Below, piece by piece: positions 58,684 through 64,000 of a stretch of 64,000 bases of DNA; within the stretch, counting starts at the first letter, position 1; each line of letters opens with the position of its first letter. The position numbers and the translations under genes were made by a program. This stretch comes from Streptomyces sulfonofaciens (GTDB lineage Bacteria > Actinomycetota > Actinomycetes > Streptomycetales > Streptomycetaceae): positions 124,001 to 188,000 of the forward strand of contig NZ_BNCD01000007.1 in NCBI RefSeq assembly GCF_014656295.1, read 5' to 3'. The notes beneath the pieces are model-generated. The model was given only the letters and a program-made list of their open reading frames with translations. It had not been told where the DNA came from and did not search any database.

Positions 58684-59757
58684 TCAGCCGGCGGTCTCCA
58701 GAAACGGGACGAGGTGGTGGATACGGGTGCGGGGTCCGGGGTGGGCGGCGAGTAGCCGATGCAGCGCACCCTTCTCCTTGCCTGTGCGGCCACTCTCCGT
58801 GACGAGTTCGTTGAGCCCTGTCCGTTCCCCGTGCTGCGATCGCTCCAGGGCGGCGACCAGCATCGTCCCGAAGCCGAGAGCCGCTGCGTGCCGATCAGCC
58901 CGCAGCACTCCGCGACGGCGCACGTACGCGATCAGGTACGGCGTCGCCAGCAGGAGGAACGGCAGCCCGTACAGAGCGTCGGCCATCATCACGGCGAGCA
59001 CGGCGAGTGCCGGTACCACGAGACCGGTCACGAAGAGACCCGATGCCCTGAGGAATCTCGCGGCTGCCGTCCGCACCCCGCGCCAGACGAGTTGCCCGGG
59101 CACGGCGTACCACTGACCGAGCAGAGCGGACCACGAGTGGCCCCCGACGTGGTGCCCCAGTTCATGCGCCAGCACGGCAGCCAGCTCACCGTCCGGCAGG
59201 TGCCTGAGCGCGAAGCGGGTGGTACAGAGGATGTGGCCCGTGGCGGTCGAGGCGTTCAGGTCATTGGAGTCCTCGACCCAGAGTTCGTAGCTGTCCATGT
59301 GGACGCCCGCCCGCGCGGTCACCGCGCACCACGCCGGCTCCAGCCTGGCCCGCTCGTCCGGGGTGGGCCTTCGCACCTTCATCAGCCGGTGGGCGATGAA
59401 GCTCTCGGCCCTGCGCCAGAAGACCAGGATGCCGCTCAGCAGCCAGGCCACGGGGACGAGCAGGCCCGCGGTCCCCAGGGCCAGCGGCACCAGGCCCATC
59501 ACCAGCAGGCTGCAGAGGAAGTTGGGAACGTACAGCAGCAGGGTGCCGACAGCGGCCGTGTCCATCTGCCGCTGTCGTTTGGCCAGGTGGATCCGCCCGG
59601 ACGGGGCCGCGACGGGGCCGGACGACTCCTTTGGACCGAGAGGAAGGAGGACGTACGACGGCGGTGGAGCGTACGGCTCCGCGGGGCCCGGGGCGGAGGT
59701 TTCGTGAGGTGTACTGATGGACGGGGGAAAGGGGAGGTCCTTGGAAGGCGATGTCAT
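58684..59757 (-). CDS. M48-like membrane metalloprotease with altered third zinc ligand
   Basis: A 357-residue membrane protein. Two helices (~68-115) precede the zinc motif in LAAVLAHELGHHVGGHSWS (His198, Glu199, His202). Two more helices follow (LFVTGLVVPALAVLAVMMAD, LPFLLLATPYLIAYV). M48 enzymes then show ExxAD carrying the third ligand; here it is VLRADRHAAALGFG, with Val284 in the Glu position, so the site may use another residue (His290 is near) or be impaired. N-terminal ~60 residues are a Pro/Ser-rich cytoplasmic tail. It is the last gene of a five-gene operon, 82 bases after the PycTM gene, with GAGGGA before ATG 59757. Role possibly effector processing; inference. Confidence 0.8.
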   Translation of the reverse strand: MTSPSKDLPFPPSISTPHETSAPGPAEPYAPPPSYVLLPLGPKESSGPVAAPSGRIHLAKRQRQMDTAAVGTLLLYVPNFLCSLLVMGLVPLALGTAGLLVPVAWLLSGILVFWRRAESFIAHRLMKVRRPTPDERARLEPAWCAVTARAGVHMDSYELWVEDSNDLNASTATGHILCTTRFALRHLPDGELAAVLAHELGHHVGGHSWSALLGQWYAVPGQLVWRGVRTAAARFLRASGLFVTGLVVPALAVLAVMMADALYGLPFLLLATPYLIAYVRRRGVLRADRHAAALGFGTMLVAALERSQHGERTGLNELVTESGRTGKEKGALHRLLAAHPGPRTRIHHLVPFLETAG

Positions 59758-59839
59758 GACGGGTCCCTCGTGACGGTGGGCTGGGCAGCGAAGCGCCGGA
59801 GCGGGACAGCCCGGCGACCAGGATCAGCCGGCGACGGGA

Positions 59840-60352
59840 TCAGCCGGCGACGAGCGCCGTCGGCAGCAGGACGGCACCAGCGCAGAAGGCCATGAGGCCG
59901 ATCCGGATGCACTGGTGCTTGCGTGCGGCGATGCGGCTGTTCTCCGCCAGGGCAGCGGTCAGCGCCGAGAGCGGCTCCCGCTCGGTCACGGCCAGCGCGT
60001 CCTCGAGCCGACCCGCGCGGGCTGCCTGACGCACGTCGCCGAAGTAGGTGAGTGGATCACCTGGGGACCAGCCGCGGGTCCGGTAGCGGGGGAGGACCGC
60101 GAACAGCACGGACAGCAGCGACACGGCGAGGCAGGCGGTCCCCGCCCACCACACGGCGGCCCCCGGTGGGGAGAGGAACCGGGGAGAGCCGTCACGGCTC
60201 GCGGAGAGGCCGAGGGCAGACCCCAGGGCGATGGCGAGTGCGGCGACGATGATCGATGCCTTCGTGTCGGCTCGGGAGACCTCACCTCTCAGCTCACCGA
60301 GCAGACGCTCAGCGGTGCGGACTCCGGGGGGCGGAGGGCCGGACGCGGTCAC
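59840..60352 (-). CDS. PycTM-like (Pycsar-effector-type) transmembrane protein
   Basis: A 170-residue protein resembling the PycTM domain found in membrane effectors of Pycsar anti-phage systems. Diagnostic points: an N-terminal helix ERLLGELRGEVSRADTKAS with the RADxKAS motif (~27-33), helix 1 at 32-50, helix 2 at 65-87 (VWWAGTACLAVSLLSVLFAV), and ENSRIAARKHQCIRIGLMAF leading into helix 3 (149-169). Known Pycsar effectors respond to cUMP/cCMP from a PycC cyclase; no cyclase gene lies in this window, so the trigger would be different or distant. GTG at 60352 overlaps the previous stop (GTGA). In other family contexts such proteins are annotated Pycsar effectors by homology only. Confidence 0.7.
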   Translation of the reverse strand: MTASGPPPPGVRTAERLLGELRGEVSRADTKASIIVAALAIALGSALGLSASRDGSPRFLSPPGAAVWWAGTACLAVSLLSVLFAVLPRYRTRGWSPGDPLTYFGDVRQAARAGRLEDALAVTEREPLSALTAALAENSRIAARKHQCIRIGLMAFCAGAVLLPTALVAG

Positions 60353-61353
60353 GGCGTCTTCCCTCCCGGGTGGAATCCGTGCGGGGCCCGACTGCCGGGA
60401 AGCGGCAGCGGATCGTCCTCGGGCCCGTGCGGGGGCAGGTCGGTCAAGCCCGAGCCGAGGACCGACTGAATGAAGGTGAGCGCGTGGCGTAGGGGCGCCT
60501 CGAGCTCGTGGTTCTCCACCTTCCCCTGGCTGAGCAGCCCGTTGACGAGGTCGAGCTGTTTCTGCAGGTGGTGCATCTGATGTGCCTGCATCTTGTCCAT
60601 CACGCCGGCGAGGTCCTCCGGTTGCTTCATGACCTGCAACGCCCAAGGCGCCACACCGCGCTGTTCCAGGTAGTGCCGGTAGAAGTCGATCTTCTGTCGC
60701 TCCCATTGCTGAAGTTCGACCTCGTGACCGGCCTTCCGCTTCTCCTCCAGGGACAACTGGTCGATGGCCAGGAGACGCCTCTCGTGCTCGACGCTGCCCT
60801 GGTCACGGCTGAGTCTCAGGGTGCACTGGGACCTGAGGCCGGCCTCGGCGCCGAGGGAACCGTTCTTCTCCAGCGCCAGGGACAACTCGGCCTCGGCCTC
60901 CGCGCTCTGTTCGATCGGGAAGTCGCGGCTCACGGGTCGCGCCGCCCGCTGCAGCTCGTGCAGCAGCAGGTCGGGAACGTTGCGCTGCCCGCACCGTACG
61001 AACTCCTCGGGCCGGTCGACCTGCCACGTGAGCTCGACTTCGGCCTCGAACTCCAAGGCGTCGTTGCAACTGGGCAGTTTCAACCTCGCACGGACCCGGT
61101 GGACTCCCATGTCGACCTCGTACACCGCGACGAAGCGCTTGGCAGCCGTCTCGCGGCGCGTCGGTCGGACGGGGGGAAGGTACGGCTTGTACGCGCCCCC
61201 AGCCGTGGCGAAGACGAGGGCGTGATCGATACGGCTGTGCGCCGTGCGCGAGAACCCGAAGGGGGAGAGCTGCCGGACGGTGAGTACCGGGTCGATCAGC
61301 AGGCTGTGCCGGTCGGCGTCCTGCCGCCATTCCGGTTGTGGCCGGTCAGCCAT
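60349..61353 (-). CDS. SPFH-like domain/coiled-coil protein
   Basis: A 334-residue soluble protein. Residues ~80-170 (AVYEVDMGVHRVRARLKLPS, DALEFEAEVELTWQVDRPEE, PDLLLHELQRAARPVSRDFP, IEQSAEAEAELSLALEKNGS) look like a prohibitin/SPFH core, followed by a long charged coiled coil (LLAIDQLSLEEKRKAGHEVE, LQQWERQKIDFYRHYLEQRG) and a region rich in Met/Gln/His (DKMQAHQMHHLQKQLD). SPFH proteins scaffold membrane patches and proteases, which fits the membrane proteins encoded next. The assignment is by eye. ATG 61353 (AAGGAG seven bases upstream) overlaps the NTPase-like stop by eight bases. Confidence 0.6.
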   Translation of the reverse strand: MADRPQPEWRQDADRHSLLIDPVLTVRQLSPFGFSRTAHSRIDHALVFATAGGAYKPYLPPVRPTRRETAAKRFVAVYEVDMGVHRVRARLKLPSCNDALEFEAEVELTWQVDRPEEFVRCGQRNVPDLLLHELQRAARPVSRDFPIEQSAEAEAELSLALEKNGSLGAEAGLRSQCTLRLSRDQGSVEHERRLLAIDQLSLEEKRKAGHEVELQQWERQKIDFYRHYLEQRGVAPWALQVMKQPEDLAGVMDKMQAHQMHHLQKQLDLVNGLLSQGKVENHELEAPLRHALTFIQSVLGSGLTDLPPHGPEDDPLPLPGSRAPHGFHPGGKTP

Positions 61354-63685
61354 GGTGCACTCCTTGGGCCGAGGGTGACCGGTGGGCGTCGAGCACGGCG
61401 AGCAGGCGGTGCGCGGCGAGCGGCGGTGCCCCACCTTCCTCGCCCGGCATGGTGCGTAGCAGATGGCTCAGCCGCCGGTGCTCGGTTCCCGTGGTCACCA
61501 GAGCCGGCAGCAGTTCGGTGAGCATGCCTTCCACCTCTGGGACGCGGTCCGCCAGCAGAACCCACTGGCGCATCCGGCTGAGCGCGGTCGTGGTGTGCTG
61601 CCTTGAGCCGAGAGCCCCGCGCCACAACATCGCCAGTGCGGGGGCGGCACTCGAAGACGCGGCGTACCAGCTCAGGATGAGGGGCCGCCCGTCGTCCTCC
61701 GCCTCTCCGACGTGGGCGCAAGCGCTCAGGAAACCGCTGAGCGTCATGTTCCGTACCGGGTCGTCGACTTCCCGGGTCCTGATGAGGTCGGCGAGTACGG
61801 TGTCCTTCGCCTCGGACAGGAGCAGCAGGTCGACCGATTCCGCGAGAGCTTGGGCGATCTTCGGATTGGGCTTCCTTCCTGCCTCGGCCGCCGGCTCCTC
61901 TGGGCGGGGGTGCCGGATCGGGTGCCGGCCCGGGCCCTCTTGCCCGTCCTGCTGGCCACGCTCCCTGTCCCGGTCATCGACCCTGGCCCGGTCCCGCTCC
62001 CTTTCCTTGGCCTCGTTGCTCTCGTAGAGCCTGCGAGCGGCCTTGCGCAGGGCCGCGAGGCTGTGTTCCGGGTCCGCCGGGCCGATGAGGGCGAGGGCGC
62101 GGATGGCGGTCCAGCACAGTCCTTCGTCCTCGCGGTCGCACCAATCGTCGAGGATGCGGGGGATGTTGGGCGTCCCCAGGTCGTGCGCCAGGGCGAGTGC
62201 GTTGGTCGCGGCGTTCCGTTGCCGGAAGAGGTGCGAAGACGCCCACTTCTCGATGACCAGGGCCATGGCCGACGGCAGGTCCATGCGGGCCAGTGCCGCG
62301 GCGGAGTACGCCGCTCGCGTACGGACAAGGGGGCGCCCGTCGGCCACGAGCGCCTGGAGCCATTTGACGAGAGCGGGGCGTGCCGAGGGGTGGCCCGTCC
62401 AGACCTCGCGCAGCAGGACCAGTGCGGCCTTCTCGTCGCGGTAGGCCGCCTTGGTCTGTTCGACCGGGCCCCAGTCGGTGTCCTCCCGCGCGCGAAAGAG
62501 CTTGGCCCGGGCGAGCTGGAGGCGCTTGCCGATGTGCGTCCCGAAGATGGGGATCTCCGGCCGCAGGCCAGAGGCCTGGGTCTCTTGAAGCAGCTCGTAG
62601 AGCACGTCGGCGACCTCCGCCGTCAGGGCGTAGGGACCACCGTCGAAGACGGCGAGCGCGATGAGGAAGGCCTTCTCGCGCAGGGGGACGTTCTCTTCGT
62701 CTTCCTCGAACCACTCCCGGACCTGATCCTCGACGATCTTGCGTGCGAATTCCGAGAGTTCCGCATGGCCCTCCCCCCGCTCGTGCCGCAGGAGGGCCTC
62801 CGCAAGGGCGGCGATCTCGCGCAACTGGTGGGTGTCTTCGTCGGCGAGGGCCTTGACCGCAGCCTCATGGCGGAGCAGACGCCGAGTGGTCCGCTCGTCC
62901 GTCTGCGCCCGAAGGTGTGCGGCGAGTACGTCGGCGGGCGAGGGTGGGGACCACGTTTCCACGGGTACGTCGGCGAGCCGCGTCGTCGGCCCCATGGTGA
63001 CGATCAGATAAGCGTTCCTGGTGATGAGCTCCTCGCGGGCGGCGAGGAGGTGGGGTTCTCGCAGGGGCTGGTCTCCGCCGTAGTCGGGGTCGCACAGGAG
63101 GAGGCCCTGAGGTGCGTCCCCGCGATCCTTCAGTTGACGGGTGAGCGCAGTGGGAGTGGTGACCGGATCGAGGATGCGCACGGGCGCGGCGCCGAGGTGC
63201 CTCAGCAGCATCAGGGCAGCGGTCCGCCGCCCCGTGAACGCCGCGCCGGTCAGGACGAGGAAGCGCTCGTCGCGCAGACGGCCGGCAAGTCGGGCGAATG
63301 CGGTCTCGTCGGAGACGAAGGACCTGGCGATTCGCTCCAGCGTGACGGGGGGCACTTCGCCCGCCGTCACGGAGGACGAATCCACGGCGAACTGATAGTG
63401 GATCTCCGTCTTGGTACCGCCGACCAGGACGTCACCGGCCACGCTGCCGCCGCTGACTCCGAACTGGTCGCCGCCGACCTGACCTCCCCCGTAGCTCGCG
63501 CCCCCTGCTGGGCGGAGCTGGCGGGGGATGTGGTTGCGCAGGTCGCGGCGGGCGGACCAGGCGTCCTGGGGCCGATCCCGCTCTTCGCCGGCCTCCGTGT
63601 TCCCACCGTCGCCGGGCGGCCTGCCCGCATCGGCGTTCCCGTCCGCGGAGGCCGACGGCGCCTCGGCCGGCGCCGCGGTGCTCAC
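61346..63685 (-). CDS. NTPase-like protein with degenerate P-loop and helical repeats
   Basis: A 779-residue protein. After ~55 low-complexity residues it has a glycine motif GGGQVGGDQFGVSGGSVAGD (~66-85), then an NTPase-like domain: P-loop-like TGAAFTGRRT (~146-155), where the catalytic Lys is Arg, and a Walker B-like LLLCDPDY (~195-202). From ~400 on it is alpha-helical with HEAT/ARM-like pairs (RTRAAYSAAALARMDLPSAM, SHLFRQRNAATNALALAHDL, GLCWTAIRALALIGPADPEH). Layout resembles STAND-type sensors of conflict systems. GTG at 63685 overlaps the previous gene by four bases. ATPase activity is doubtful. Confidence 0.65.
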   Translation of the reverse strand: MSTAAPAEAPSASADGNADAGRPPGDGGNTEAGEERDRPQDAWSARRDLRNHIPRQLRPAGGASYGGGQVGGDQFGVSGGSVAGDVLVGGTKTEIHYQFAVDSSSVTAGEVPPVTLERIARSFVSDETAFARLAGRLRDERFLVLTGAAFTGRRTAALMLLRHLGAAPVRILDPVTTPTALTRQLKDRGDAPQGLLLCDPDYGGDQPLREPHLLAAREELITRNAYLIVTMGPTTRLADVPVETWSPPSPADVLAAHLRAQTDERTTRRLLRHEAAVKALADEDTHQLREIAALAEALLRHERGEGHAELSEFARKIVEDQVREWFEEDEENVPLREKAFLIALAVFDGGPYALTAEVADVLYELLQETQASGLRPEIPIFGTHIGKRLQLARAKLFRAREDTDWGPVEQTKAAYRDEKAALVLLREVWTGHPSARPALVKWLQALVADGRPLVRTRAAYSAAALARMDLPSAMALVIEKWASSHLFRQRNAATNALALAHDLGTPNIPRILDDWCDREDEGLCWTAIRALALIGPADPEHSLAALRKAARRLYESNEAKERERDRARVDDRDRERGQQDGQEGPGRHPIRHPRPEEPAAEAGRKPNPKIAQALAESVDLLLLSEAKDTVLADLIRTREVDDPVRNMTLSGFLSACAHVGEAEDDGRPLILSWYAASSSAAPALAMLWRGALGSRQHTTTALSRMRQWVLLADRVPEVEGMLTELLPALVTTGTEHRRLSHLLRTMPGEEGGAPPLAAHRLLAVLDAHRSPSAQGVHHG

Positions 63686-64000
63686 CTGTTCTCACCTCGG
63701 GAGTGCTTGCGGAACGCGGCTTCGCCGATCACCAGGTCCCCGTGGACGGTACCGCCGCCGACACCGATCTGGTCGCCGTTGACCTGGGATCCGCCGAAGG
63801 CGGTGGTGCGGGGGCCCGTGGCCCCTGGGCCGTCTTCGCCGACCGGGAGGTTCCGCGCGCTGCCGGGTCCGGACGGCGCACGTCCACGGACGCTCGCCGG
63901 GACGTGTCCGTGCACCCAGGCGCCCAGCGGGCCGTTGGCGCTGCCGAGGGTGACGGGATGGAAGTCGTCCGCAGGGATGCCGCGGTGGTCATGGCGGACG
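63682..64000 (-). CDS. Partial CDS (C-terminus), glycine-rich GDQIG tail
   Basis: The minus frame is open to the window edge with no stop for 105 codons; the start lies outside. Visible: RHDHRGIPADDFHPVTLGSA, NGPLGAWVHGHVPASVRGR, a Gly/Pro linker, then TAFGGSQVNGDQIGVGGGTV and HGDLVIGEAAF. The tail repeats the glycine motif found near the N-terminus of the NTPase-like protein that follows, so the two proteins may pair through it. I cannot identify the main domain. GTG at 63915 is a possible internal start. It overlaps the next gene as GTGA. Confidence 0.6.
   Translation of the reverse strand, partial: VRHDHRGIPADDFHPVTLGSANGPLGAWVHGHVPASVRGRAPSGPGSARNLPVGEDGPGATGPRTTAFGGSQVNGDQIGVGGGTVHGDLVIGEAAFRKHSRGENR

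Noticed and set aside
58684..60352. Complete Pycsar system
   Set aside because: Only an effector-like PycTM protein is seen; there is no PycC-type nucleotide cyclase in the window.

Overview
The window reads as chromosomal core DNA of a Streptomyces-type actinomycete. GC is very high, GTG starts are common, genes are tightly coupled through GTGA/ATGA overlaps, and GC3 bias leaves long open frames antisense to nearly every gene. Gene order (korAB, a second nuo cluster, yajQ, tRNA-Tyr, tRNA-Thr/tRNA-Met/rpmG, MaoC pair, murB, tRNA-Trp, secE-nusG, rplK-rplA, rplJ-rplL, rpoB-rpoC) is, from memory, the order around SCO4594-SCO4655 of S. coelicolor. I could not search for the species.

Layout. 1-3.8 kb: ABC-2 permease, FMN reductase, VOC protein and RarD-like transporter. 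4.1-7.2 kb: korB/korA, a 2-oxoacid:ferredoxin oxidoreductase on the minus strand. 7.4-11.9 kb: one NarL-type response regulator and two closely similar histidine kinases. 12.4-22.8 kb: a ten-gene complex I operon (nuoA,B,C,H,I,J,K,L,M,N) with no D, E, F or G, so it has a membrane pump and Fe-S wires but no NADH module. 23-27.7 kb: HtpX protease, YccF protein, a barstar-domain protein with TTA codons, a GlsB/YeaQ membrane protein and YajQ.

28-35 kb is accessory. tRNA-Tyr is followed by an integrase C-terminal remnant, a TTA-containing gene ending in a HEPN-like RNSLAH motif, a chimeric hydrolase pseudogene, and ASCH, SDR and amidohydrolase genes. tRNA-Tyr is the SLP1 integration site in S. coelicolor, so this looks like the scar of an old integrative element.

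35.3-57.6 kb is the conserved transcription/translation block. tRNA-Thr and tRNA-Met lead to rpmG, a HadA/HadB-like dehydratase pair, murB, an SDR/TetR divergent pair with visible operators, adenosine deaminase, an aminotransferase, tRNA-Trp, secE-nusG, rplK-rplA, rplJ-rplL and rpoB-rpoC. Strong hairpin terminators separate most units.

58.7-64 kb, after rpoC, holds a five-gene minus-strand operon cut by the window edge. It encodes a partial protein with a glycine-rich GDQIGVGGG tail, an NTPase-like protein with a degenerate P-loop and probable HEAT-like C-terminus, an SPFH-like coiled-coil protein, a PycTM (Pycsar-effector-like) three-helix membrane protein, and an M48-type membrane metalloprotease with an altered third zinc ligand. 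The first four genes overlap stop-to-start. This is the best candidate here for an undescribed membrane-associated conflict or defence system, but its function is inference.
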